Of a stretch of DNA of 64,000 nt, positions 52,574 through 60,143 are shown in pieces. Origin of the DNA: Candidatus Saccharimonadota bacterium (GTDB lineage Bacteria; Patescibacteriota; Saccharimonadia; Saccharimonadales; Saccharimonadaceae); the NCBI GenBank assembly GCA_017514025.1, contig JAFWLB010000002.1, forward strand, positions 188,346 to 252,345, in the 5' to 3' direction. Position 1 is the first letter of the stretch, and each line of letters opens with the position of its first letter. The notes beneath the pieces are model-generated. The model searched no databases. It was not told the DNA's origin and saw only the letters and a program-made list of their open reading frames with translations. Made by a program: the position numbers and the translations under genes.

Positions 52574-52910
52574 TTGGTTTTTTAGTTGCTGGTTTTTTGG
52601 CCGCCGGTTTGGCCGTTGCGGTCTTTGCGGCTGGTTTTGCGGCTGGTTTTTTAGCGGCTACGAGTTTGACGCCGGCAGCTTTGGCCGCGGCGTGAAGACG
52701 AGCTTTGCGACGAGCAGCGGTGTTTTTCTTGAGGAGATTCTTTTTGACGGCTTTGTCGTATTCGGACTGAGCATGCGCTAGAGTCTCGGAGGTGGGGTTG
52801 GTTTTAAAAGCCTTAAGAGCGGCCTTGATGTCTTTCTTGATTCCTTTATTGTGCTCGGTACGTTTAACGGTTTGCCGGGCAGCCTTTTTGGCAGATTTGA
52901 TAATCGGCAT
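52515..52910 (-). CDS. rpsT: Ribosomal protein S20 with Lys/Ala/Pro tail
   Basis: 131 aa. Residues 1-85 are normal bS20 (IIKSAKKAARQTVKRTEHNKG, KKNTAARRKARLHAAAKA). Residues ~86-131 are an added low-complexity tail of Ala, Lys, Pro and Thr with repeats like KPAAKPAAK and KKPTTKKTT, resembling the C-terminus of histone H1. S20 binds 16S rRNA. The promoter TTTACT-17-TATAAT lies near 52946-52974 with an AGGAAG ribosome site. Confidence 0.93.
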   Translation of the reverse strand: MPIIKSAKKAARQTVKRTEHNKGIKKDIKAALKAFKTNPTSETLAHAQSEYDKAVKKNLLKKNTAARRKARLHAAAKAAGVKLVAAKKPAAKPAAKTATAKPAAKKPATKKPTTKKTTAKETKKSTAKAAA

Positions 52911-53039
52911 TTTCTTCCTATATGAGTTAAAAATTAATGACTTTTGATTATTATAACTCTTTTCTCTGAAAAAGTAAAGAGGTAAAAGCTTGTAATTTTT
53001 TTGAGCTTATGGTAAGATTTTAGCAGGAAGGAATTTTAA

Positions 53040-54956
53040 ATGCCTGATGATAATAATTCTGCAGCTGCTCCGGTGACAAATGCGGGAGCGCCGACTTTGC
53101 CGACGGTGACGGTGCCGGACGTGCCGGTGAGTGCGCCGGTGGTTTCGGATGCGCCAGCGGCTTCTGATGTGGGCGTAAGTGAGCCAGCTCCGAGTGTGAC
53201 GGTGCCAAGTCCGGTGGTGGCGCCGACGGTGCCGACAAATCCAGCGGCGGCAGCAGCGCCGACGGTGGGGGACGAAAAGAAAGAGCCGGAAGATGATACG
53301 GAAATTCCGATGGAAGTGGCGCGAAAGATTGGCGAGGCACATAATGTATTGATTGCTCTGTCTTCGGATCCGTCGGTGGATGAAATGGCGGCAGCGATTG
53401 GTTTGTCTTTGTATTTAGATAAGTTGGGCAAGCGAGCGACAGCGATTTATTCTGGATCGACGCCGAATGCTTTGGAATTTTTGAAACCGGAAGAGACTTT
53501 TGAACCTTCGGCGGATACTTTGCAAGATTTTGTGATTGCCCTGAATAAGGATAAGGCGGATCATTTGCGGTATAAGCTGGACGGGGATTTTGTAAAAGTG
53601 TATATTACGCCGTATAAGTCGAGAATTTCGGAAGAAGATCTGGAATTTTCGTACGGTGATTTTAATGTGGATTTGGTGCTAGCGCTAGATGTGGCGAATG
53701 GGATTGATTTGGACTCGGCGCTGAGAGAGCACGGGCGGATTATGCACGATGCGGTGATTATCAATATCACGACGGGAAATCCGGGGAAGTTGGGGGAGAT
53801 CGAGTGGAGTGATAAGAATGCTAGCTCGGTGTCGGAGATGATTGCGAGACTGCTGTATAGCGTGAAGAGCAAGGTGAAGATAGAAAAAGAAGAAGCAACG
53901 GCGTTTTTGACGGGGATTGTGGCGGCGACAAATCGTTTTGCTAACGCGAAGACGACGTCGGAGACGATGCGGATGTCTTCGAAACTGATTGAGTCGGGGG
54001 CGAATCAGCAGTTGGTGTCAAAGAATATTACACCGGAGATTGATAATGAGATGATGAGCATGGGGGAAAACTTAGGTGTGATGGGGGGTGAAGGTAGGAG
54101 AGATGACGACCCGACGAAGTTGGATATTGCGCATGGCAATGAAGAGGGGAAGGTGGATGAGAGTAAAGTAGTTGATGATGTAGTAACGGAGAAAGAGTCG
54201 ACTTTGCTGGATGATTTGAAGGCGGCAGAGGCGAGTTTGGCGGAAACAGGGGCGGAAACTACGCCGGAGAAGAAGGAAGAGCCGTTAAAGATTGAAAGTG
54301 AAGAGAGCGAGCCGGTTGAATCTGCTGAGCCTGCTACTGAGTCTGCGCCGCCAGTTGAAGCTGCGCCGGTGAGTGAGCCAGTTGAAACTGCGCCGGTGAC
54401 TGAGCCTGTTTCGGAGCCTGCGAGTGCGCCAGAGTCTGAGGCTGGGATGATTAGCGAACCGGGTGAGACTGGGGCTGGGACGAGCGAAGGTTTTGTGAGC
54501 GCTCAGCCGGAAAAGGTGCTTCAGCCTTTGGCGGAGATGACTGATTTGAGTAATTTTGGCGAAGGGCTAAATAAATATGGTCAGATGCTAGAGGATGCAC
54601 TTGAAAGTGCAACGCCAGCGGTGCCAGAGCCTGTACCGGCGTCGGTAGCGGCGATGCCGAGCGTGCCGAGTATGCCGGAGGTGAATCCGGCGGTGATGGG
54701 GGCGCCAGCGGTGCCGACGAATCCGGAGATTAACGGAGTGCCAGAGATTAATTATATGCCGATGCCGGGTGATGCAGTTTTGCCGCCGCCACCGACGCCG
54801 CCGATTGCGGATGCGGGAAGTGTGCCGCCGGTTGCGCCGGCTGCGCCAGCGTCGGAACCGACGCCGGAGCCTTTGGGGGCACAACCGGCAATGCAAGATC
54901 AGGTGTATAATGCGCCGGCGAATGATCCGGGAGCGTTTAAGATTCCTGGGATGTAA
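53040..54956 (+). CDS. DHH-family phosphoesterase-like protein with disordered arms
   Basis: 638 aa. Residues 1-80 are Pro/Ala/Val/Ser-rich. Residues ~90-340 resemble the DHH/NrnA phosphoesterase fold (NVLIALSSDPSVDEMAAAIGLSLYLDKLGKRATAIYSG and LALDVANGIDLDSAL), but the metal-binding DHH signature is degenerate, so activity is doubtful. Residues ~400-638 are low complexity, rich in Glu, Pro, Ala and Val, with repeats of the PVEAAPVSEPVE kind. AAGGAAGG precedes the ATG and TTGTAA-17-TAAGAT the leader. A regulatory or scaffolding role is possible. Confidence 0.6.
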   Translation: MPDDNNSAAAPVTNAGAPTLPTVTVPDVPVSAPVVSDAPAASDVGVSEPAPSVTVPSPVVAPTVPTNPAAAAAPTVGDEKKEPEDDTEIPMEVARKIGEAHNVLIALSSDPSVDEMAAAIGLSLYLDKLGKRATAIYSGSTPNALEFLKPEETFEPSADTLQDFVIALNKDKADHLRYKLDGDFVKVYITPYKSRISEEDLEFSYGDFNVDLVLALDVANGIDLDSALREHGRIMHDAVIINITTGNPGKLGEIEWSDKNASSVSEMIARLLYSVKSKVKIEKEEATAFLTGIVAATNRFANAKTTSETMRMSSKLIESGANQQLVSKNITPEIDNEMMSMGENLGVMGGEGRRDDDPTKLDIAHGNEEGKVDESKVVDDVVTEKESTLLDDLKAAEASLAETGAETTPEKKEEPLKIESEESEPVESAEPATESAPPVEAAPVSEPVETAPVTEPVSEPASAPESEAGMISEPGETGAGTSEGFVSAQPEKVLQPLAEMTDLSNFGEGLNKYGQMLEDALESATPAVPEPVPASVAAMPSVPSMPEVNPAVMGAPAVPTNPEINGVPEINYMPMPGDAVLPPPPTPPIADAGSVPPVAPAAPASEPTPEPLGAQPAMQDQVYNAPANDPGAFKIPGM

Positions 54957-54982
54957 AAAATCGCCCTACGGGGCGTTTTTTG
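54955..54982 (+). terminator. Rho-independent terminator
   Basis: AAAAAATCGCCC with GGGCGTTTTTT, a compact hairpin directly after the DHH-like stop codon. Confidence 0.85.
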
Positions 54983-54991
54983 ATGTTTTTG

Positions 54992-55068
54992 TGGCGGAAC
55001 CGACGAGACTCGAACTCGCGACCTCTGCCGTGACAGGGCAGCGCTCTAACCAACTGAGCTACGATTCC
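54992..55068 (-). tRNA. tRNA-Asp (GTC)
   Basis: 77 nt with CCA encoded. Acceptor GGAATCG pairs with CGGTTCC, the anticodon stem CTGCC/GGCAG encloses CTGTCAC (anticodon GTC), and the T arm is CGAG-TTCGAGT-CTCG-like. It lies 10 bp past the terminator, transcribed toward it. Confidence 0.93.
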
Positions 55069-55128
55069 GTGGTTTGTATTATATAGTATCTTGCGAAAAT
55101 AGTCAAGCTGTGATATAATGTGGGGAGT

Positions 55129-55347
55129 ATGGCTATAAAAGTTACAAGAAAAGATCAGAGCGAAGCGAACGAAAACATTATTCGGCGTTTTAACCGGAAG
55201 GTTCTTCAGAGTGGGATGATGCCGCTAAAGAAGTCGCAAATGCGGTTTAGCAAACCGATTTCGAAGCGTGAACGACGCATCAAGGCAATTATTCGCGAGA
55301 AGCGTAAGGCCGAAAAGACGGAGCGGATTAAGTTAGGACTTCGATAA
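55129..55347 (+). CDS. rpsU: Ribosomal protein S21
   Basis: 72 aa, very basic. EANENIIRRFNRKVLQSGM and the tail RRIKAIIREKRKAEKTERIK match bS21, somewhat longer than E. coli (71). TATAAT (55114-55119) ends 9 nt before the ATG at 55129, so the message is nearly leaderless; a Met three codons earlier is too close to the -10. It has its own terminator. Confidence 0.9.
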   Translation: MAIKVTRKDQSEANENIIRRFNRKVLQSGMMPLKKSQMRFSKPISKRERRIKAIIREKRKAEKTERIKLGLR

Positions 55348-55349
55348 CG

Positions 55350-55376
55350 AAAATCTCCCTTCGGGGAGATTTTTTT
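55350..55376 (+). terminator. rpsU terminator
   Basis: A perfect 10-bp stem (AAAATCTCCC with GGGAGATTTT), TTCG tetraloop and T-run. Confidence 0.9.
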
Positions 55377-55411
55377 CGAGAATATGATAAAATAAGGAAA
55401 AGGAGAAAAAA

Positions 55412-56005
55412 ATGATTGCATTGTTTGGGCTAGCGGGGTCTGGTAAGGGCACACAGGGAAAGGCGCTTGCGGAGATTTTTGGTTGGAAGTGGTTGTCGGT
55501 GGGAGAAGCGATTCGACAAACGGGAGAATATAAGGAAATTATTGACGGGGGGAATTTGATCCCGGATGAGGATGTGATTAAATTGATGAACCGACAGATT
55601 GAAAAGGCCGAAGACGAAGGTTTTGACGTGATACTAGATGGATATCCGAGGAGTGTGGCGCAAGCGGAATATATTGCTACTCATATGGCGGATAAGATTG
55701 ACGGGGCGATTGTGTTGGAAGTGCCGAAAGAGGAGTTGTTTGAGAGATTGGCGTTAAGGGGGCGGGATGACGACAAGGAACGGGAAGCGATAGAACGGCG
55801 TTTTGAGATTTTTGAAAGTAATATCCAGCCGATTTTGGGTTTGTTTAGCGAAGCTGGGATACGAGTGGAGCGAGTAGATGGAGTGGGGAAAATTGAGGAA
55901 GTGACGGAGCGGTTGGTGAAGGTGGTAGAGGAACTAAATCCGGAAGCGACGGAGCAGAAAGATGATGTAAACGGTGGAGAAATCGAGCGAAGCTATGGTG
56001 AATAA
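55412..56005 (+). CDS. adk: Adenylate kinase
   Basis: 197 aa. P-loop GLAGSGKGTQ, NMP-binding part (VGEAIRQTGEY), DGYPRSVAQAEY and the lid region LALRGRDDDKEREAIERRFEIF. The lid is the short form without zinc cysteines. It balances AMP, ADP and ATP. AAAAGGAG lies before the ATG. The C-terminal ~15 residues are acidic and extend into the map start, an 11-bp overlap. Confidence 0.92.
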   Translation: MIALFGLAGSGKGTQGKALAEIFGWKWLSVGEAIRQTGEYKEIIDGGNLIPDEDVIKLMNRQIEKAEDEGFDVILDGYPRSVAQAEYIATHMADKIDGAIVLEVPKEELFERLALRGRDDDKEREAIERRFEIFESNIQPILGLFSEAGIRVERVDGVGKIEEVTERLVKVVEELNPEATEQKDDVNGGEIERSYGE

Positions 56006-56777
56006 AGAAAATAGTAGTCCGAAGGAGTTGGCAGAGAAAATCGCGGCGATGCGAAGGGGGGGGAGGATTTTGGGAAATCTTCTAAGAGATTTGAAGAATT
56101 ATGTGCAGCCGGGGATGACAGGACGTGAGGTCGATGCTTGGGTGCGAAGTGAGATTGTGAAAAGAGGAGCGGGGGTGGCGTATGATGATTTAGAAGAGGA
56201 GTTTCCGGGGGCGATTTGTATTTCGATAAATGACCAGTTGGTGCATGGGGCGCCTTCGGATGAGATATTTGAAGAGGGGGACAAGGTGTCGTTTGACGAA
56301 GTGATTTCGTATGGGGGATATTATGTGGATGCGGCGTTTACGATGATTGTGGGCGGCTCCGGATCGTCGGCGGTGAAAAAAATGATTGCGGTGACGGAGT
56401 CTGCGCTTTGGGAAGGAATTGAACAAGTGAAACCGGGGGCGCGAATTGGCGATATTGGACATGCGGTGGAAAAAGTTTTGCGCAAAGGGCATCTCGGGGT
56501 AATTGAAAATTACATTGGGCACGGAATTGATAAAAAAATGCACCAAGCGCCGGAAGTGCCGAATTATGGTAAAAAGGGGTACGGATATAAATTGGTGGAG
56601 GGAGATACGATTTGTATTGAGCCGATGTCGTGTTTGGGCAAACCGGCGAATTATGTGGATAAAGATGATGGCTGGAGTGTGAAGATGAAGGATGGATCGA
56701 TCGGGTGTCACGTGGAACATACGGTTTTGGTGACGGCGGATGGTTATGAGGTTTTGACGTTGCCTGACCCGGAATAA
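55995..56777 (+). CDS. map: Methionine aminopeptidase
   Basis: 260 aa, type I. The five metal ligands are visible: D in VSFDEVI, D in YYVDAAF, H in GHGIDKK, E in CIEPMS and E in VEHTVLV. It trims the initiator Met from nascent proteins such as GlmS and MutM, whose catalytic residues follow it. The ATG at 55995 lies within the adk end; a GTG at 55974 is an alternative, and neither has a clear ribosome site, so translation may be coupled to adk. Confidence 0.92.
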   Translation: MVNKENSSPKELAEKIAAMRRGGRILGNLLRDLKNYVQPGMTGREVDAWVRSEIVKRGAGVAYDDLEEEFPGAICISINDQLVHGAPSDEIFEEGDKVSFDEVISYGGYYVDAAFTMIVGGSGSSAVKKMIAVTESALWEGIEQVKPGARIGDIGHAVEKVLRKGHLGVIENYIGHGIDKKMHQAPEVPNYGKKGYGYKLVEGDTICIEPMSCLGKPANYVDKDDGWSVKMKDGSIGCHVEHTVLVTADGYEVLTLPDPE

Positions 56778-56795
56778 TTGTGGTATAATAAGCTT

Positions 56796-58034
56796 ATGGA
56801 TGAAAATAAACGTTTTGTGACGGGGCTAGATGTGGGCACGGAGAATATGCGGGCGGTGATTGCGACCGTATCTAAAGGTGGGGAATTTGCGATCGTGGGA
56901 TACAACGAGGGGAAATCAGCGGGGATGCGAAAGGGAATCCCGGCGAATTTGGCTGGTCCGGCGGAGGCGATTGATAAAATGTTGGGGGATGCAGAGCGGA
57001 TGGGGGGAGTGGATGTGCGCAATGCTTATGTGTCGATTAACGGGTCGACGGTGCTGTCGACAAGGACAGAGGGAATGATTGCGGTGGGAGCGGCAGACCA
57101 TGAGATTACGGATGTAGATTTGGATAGAGTAGAGGGAGTGGCAGTAACAGGGCGGATTCCGGCGAACCGAGATGTGCTGGATGTGGTGCCACTAGAATAT
57201 GCCTTGGATGGACAGGGCGGGATAAAGGATCCACTAGGCATGGCAGGGTCGCGACTGGAAATGCGGGCTCTGGTAGTGTCGGCGCTCTCGCCAAATTGTG
57301 AGAATTTGCGACGGGCGACAATGACGGCAGATGTGAAGGCGGAGCGGTTAGTGCCATCAGTGGTGGCGGCGGCAAAAGCAGTTCTTTCTGATCGGCAACG
57401 CGAAAATGGCGTGGCAGTAGTAGATATGGGGGCGGCAACGACTTCGGTAGCGGTGTACGAAGAAGGGGATTTGCAATATGTAGGAGTAGTGCCGGCAGGG
57501 TCGAATAACGTGACTAATGATCTAGCGATAGTGCTGGCGATTGATCCGGATTTGGCAGAAGAAATCAAAACGCGATTTATTACGGGAGATTTTGATTCGG
57601 AAAAAAGTTTGGCGATTAAAATTGGTAAAAATGGCGAGCGGACTTTTGATAGAAAAGAAGTAGAAGAAGTGGTAAAGGCGCGGCTGACGGAGATTTTTGA
57701 AGAAGTGCGGAAAAAGTTGAAGGCGGCGAAGTATGATCAAAGATTGCCGGAAGGGGTGGTGCTAGTTGGTGGCGGGGCAAAGATGCGAGACATTGAGTTG
57801 TTTGCGAAGAAAGTTTTGGAGGCGGCGGTGAAGGTAGGCAAACCTTCTGGGTTGAATGGAGTTTCGGAGGCTGTGCAAAAGCCGGAGTTTGCGACGGCGG
57901 TGGGTCTTACGATGCTGGCGGCAGAGGATGGGCGGTATGGCGAAGCTGCTTCTAATAAAAAAGGATTTAAGATTGCGAAAAATAAGGGCGAGAAAAAATC
58001 CGGCTTTTTGAAGCGGATTTTCTCGAAATTTTAA
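56796..58034 (+). CDS. ftsA: FtsA-like cell division ATPase
   Basis: 412 aa. An actin-fold protein: GLDVGTENMRAVI (phosphate 1), SINGSTVLSTRTEGMI with the 1C-domain neighbourhood, VAVVDMGAATTSVAVYEEGDL (phosphate 2) and LVGGGAKM (adenosine). The C-terminus ends in an amphipathic basic helix (SGFLKRIFSKF), the membrane-targeting sequence of FtsA. It links FtsZ filaments to the membrane; ftsZ is not adjacent. TATAAT ends 6 nt before ATG, leaderless. Confidence 0.88.
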   Translation: MDENKRFVTGLDVGTENMRAVIATVSKGGEFAIVGYNEGKSAGMRKGIPANLAGPAEAIDKMLGDAERMGGVDVRNAYVSINGSTVLSTRTEGMIAVGAADHEITDVDLDRVEGVAVTGRIPANRDVLDVVPLEYALDGQGGIKDPLGMAGSRLEMRALVVSALSPNCENLRRATMTADVKAERLVPSVVAAAKAVLSDRQRENGVAVVDMGAATTSVAVYEEGDLQYVGVVPAGSNNVTNDLAIVLAIDPDLAEEIKTRFITGDFDSEKSLAIKIGKNGERTFDRKEVEEVVKARLTEIFEEVRKKLKAAKYDQRLPEGVVLVGGGAKMRDIELFAKKVLEAAVKVGKPSGLNGVSEAVQKPEFATAVGLTMLAAEDGRYGEAASNKKGFKIAKNKGEKKSGFLKRIFSKF

Positions 58035-58049
58035 TATATAGTTTAAGCT

Positions 58050-58154
58050 TTAGCGACCGTTTTTGAGGCGCGGATGTTGGCGCTTGTCGCTGTGCTTGTG
58101 ATTATTATTGCGGTTTTGTTTGGAAACCGGTTTCATTTTGAATTTTCTTGCCAT
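58050..58154 (-). CDS. Short basic protein, 34 aa
   Basis: A 35-codon frame (including stop) with an extremely basic, Asn/His/Lys/Arg-rich product: MARKFKMKP, then NRNNNHKHS, and a C-terminus PRLKNGR. An extended -10 box (TGT-TATAAT, 58161-58166 on the - strand) ends 6 nt before its ATG, exactly as in the leaderless genes elsewhere. It fills the only gap between ftsA and tRNA-Ser. It resembles no small ribosomal protein I know. The promoter makes it likely real; function unknown. Confidence 0.6.
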   Translation of the reverse strand: MARKFKMKPVSKQNRNNNHKHSDKRQHPRLKNGR

Positions 58155-58200
58155 GGGACTATTATAACATATTTTGGAGCTTTATGATATAATTGAGAGT

Positions 58201-58286
58201 GGAAAGGTGGCCGAGTGGTTGAAGGCACTGGTCTTGAAAACCAGAGACGGAAACGTCCGCAGGTTCGAATCCTGTCCTTTCCGCCA
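58201..58286 (+). tRNA. tRNA-Ser (TGA)
   Basis: 86 nt, class II with a long variable arm (GACGGAAACGTC region). Acceptor GGAAAGG pairs with CCTTTCC, anticodon loop CTTGAAA gives TGA, and CCA is encoded. Its last 21 nt are repeated at 58365. Confidence 0.93.
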
Positions 58287-58297
58287 CATTAGTTCAT

Positions 58298-58318
58298 TGC
58301 CTCCAGTGGGCATTTTTT
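58298..58318 (+). terminator. Possible weak terminator after tRNA-Ser
   Basis: TGCC and GGCA around a 7-base loop followed by a T-run. The stem is only 4 bp. Confidence 0.35.
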
Positions 58319-58364
58319 AGTTGGGGATAGGGATCTCGCTTCGCTCGATTCGAATCTAAAGATG

Positions 58365-58385
58365 CGAATCCTGTCCTTTCCGCCA
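58365..58385 (+). repeat. Direct repeat of the tRNA-Ser 3' end
   Basis: 21 bp (CGAATCCTGTCCTTTCCGCCA) identical to 58266-58286, 99 bp away, and also followed by T-rich sequence. The 78 bp between hold no tRNA body. It looks like an attachment-site duplicate or a deletion scar. Confidence 0.7.
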
Positions 58386-58481
58386 TTTTTTATGAATATT
58401 TTAATATTTAAGTTTTTATTATGCTTGTGCTATAATGATATATATAAATAGGTCATATATAAATTTAATGGGTGGGAGGAG

Positions 58482-60143
58482 GTGCCCGAAGCAGTGAAAA
58501 ATAAAAAATGTAAATACATATTTGTGACTGGGGGAGTGTTGTCGGGCGTAGGCAAAGGAATTACGGCGGCGAGTATGGGGGCAATTCTGAAGGCGAAGGG
58601 TTTTAAAGTGACAATGCAAAAGTGTGACCCGTATCTAAATGTGGATGCGGGACTTTTAAATCCGGTGGAGCATGGGGAATGTTTTGTGACGCATGATGGA
58701 GTGGAGACGGATTTGGATTTGGGGCATTATGAGAGGTTTTTGGATTTTGAAACTTCTAGGTATTCGATCACTTTGTCGGGGTCGATTTATAAGGAGTTGA
58801 TTGAAAAAGAAAGATCGGGTGGATTTCACGGGAAAACGGTGCAACTAGTGCCACATTTCACGGGACTAGTGTGTGAAAAAATTGAAAAAGCGTCGAAAGA
58901 TAGTGATATTCATATTGTGGAAATTGGGGGGACGGTGGGTGATTACGAGGGATTGCCGTTTATTGAAGCGATTCGGCTGTTTGCGAATAAGGTGGGGCGA
59001 CGGAACTGTTTGTATGTTTCGGTGGTGTATGTGCCGTTTATTCATACGTCGAACGAACTGAAGACGAAGCCGGCACAAAATGCGCTGAAGGATTTGCGGG
59101 GGTTTGGGATTATTCCGGATATTGTATGCGTGCGGACGGAAGAAGCTTGTCCGAGGGCGATTTGCGAAAAGATTGCGGCGTTCTCAGGAATTCCGGGAGA
59201 AGCGGTGTTGAATTTGCCGGATATTGACAGCGTGTATGATGTGCCGTTTAATGTGCTAAAAAGTGGGGTGTTGCCGATTTTGAATGATTTTGTGGACGAT
59301 AAGACGGAGCCGGATATGAGCGAGTGGGAGAAGTTTTCCAAGCGGCGAGCGGCGGAACATGAGCGGACGGTGAAAGTGGGGTTAGTGGCAAAATATGTGG
59401 GGAATGATGACACTTATATTTGTGTGACGGAGGCTTTGAAGGCGGCAGCGGCTTGGGCGGAAGTCAATCTTGACCTCAAGTGGTTAAACGCGGAAAAAGT
59501 GACAGAAGTGGATCTTGAGAAAGTGGATGGGATTGTAGTGCCAGGAGGATTTGGCGAGCGAGGAGTGGAAGGAAAAATCAGGGCGGCTGCTTATGCTTTG
59601 GAGAATGATGTGCCGTATCTTGGTTTGTGTTTGGGCATGCAGACGGCTTGTATTGCGGCGGCTCGGAAGGGCGGCGTAAAAAAAGCAAATTCGGAGGAAT
59701 TTGGAGCAAGTGAGAAAGACGGAAATAATGTGATATATATTATGGAAGGGCAGAAGGGGAAGGAGTCAACGGGTGGGACGATGCGGTTGGGGGATTATCC
59801 GGCGGTACTAAAGAAAGGGACGAAGACGGCAGAGGCCTATATGGAAGCGCTGGAGAGGGGACATTATATAGATGGAACGGAAGTTAAAAAGAACGGTGAT
59901 ATAAAGGTGGTGGAGCGACATCGGCACCGCTATGAAGTGAACCAGAAGTTTTTGCCGGAGATTAAGAAAGGTGGCTTGGTGGTGTCGGGGATGTCGCCGG
60001 ATGGGAAGTTGGTAGAATTTGTGGAAGCGCCGGATCGTAAATTCTTTATGGCGACGCAGGCACATCCGGAGTTTAAATCGCGACCGTTGACGGTGCACCC
60101 GATGTTTACGAAGTTTTTAAAAAATATTAAATATAATAATTAA
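58482..60143 (+). CDS. pyrG: CTP synthase
   Basis: 553 aa. The synthase domain has FVTGGVLSGVGKGITAAS and DPYLNVDAGLLNPVEHGE; the glutaminase domain has YLGLCLGMQ with nucleophile Cys and QAHPEFKSRP with His and Glu. It aminates UTP to CTP. The start is GTG after GGGAGGAG; TATAAT lies near 58431. It converges with the ATPase gene, overlapping by 4 bp. Confidence 0.96.
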   Translation: MPEAVKNKKCKYIFVTGGVLSGVGKGITAASMGAILKAKGFKVTMQKCDPYLNVDAGLLNPVEHGECFVTHDGVETDLDLGHYERFLDFETSRYSITLSGSIYKELIEKERSGGFHGKTVQLVPHFTGLVCEKIEKASKDSDIHIVEIGGTVGDYEGLPFIEAIRLFANKVGRRNCLYVSVVYVPFIHTSNELKTKPAQNALKDLRGFGIIPDIVCVRTEEACPRAICEKIAAFSGIPGEAVLNLPDIDSVYDVPFNVLKSGVLPILNDFVDDKTEPDMSEWEKFSKRRAAEHERTVKVGLVAKYVGNDDTYICVTEALKAAAAWAEVNLDLKWLNAEKVTEVDLEKVDGIVVPGGFGERGVEGKIRAAAYALENDVPYLGLCLGMQTACIAAARKGGVKKANSEEFGASEKDGNNVIYIMEGQKGKESTGGTMRLGDYPAVLKKGTKTAEAYMEALERGHYIDGTEVKKNGDIKVVERHRHRYEVNQKFLPEIKKGGLVVSGMSPDGKLVEFVEAPDRKFFMATQAHPEFKSRPLTVHPMFTKFLKNIKYNN

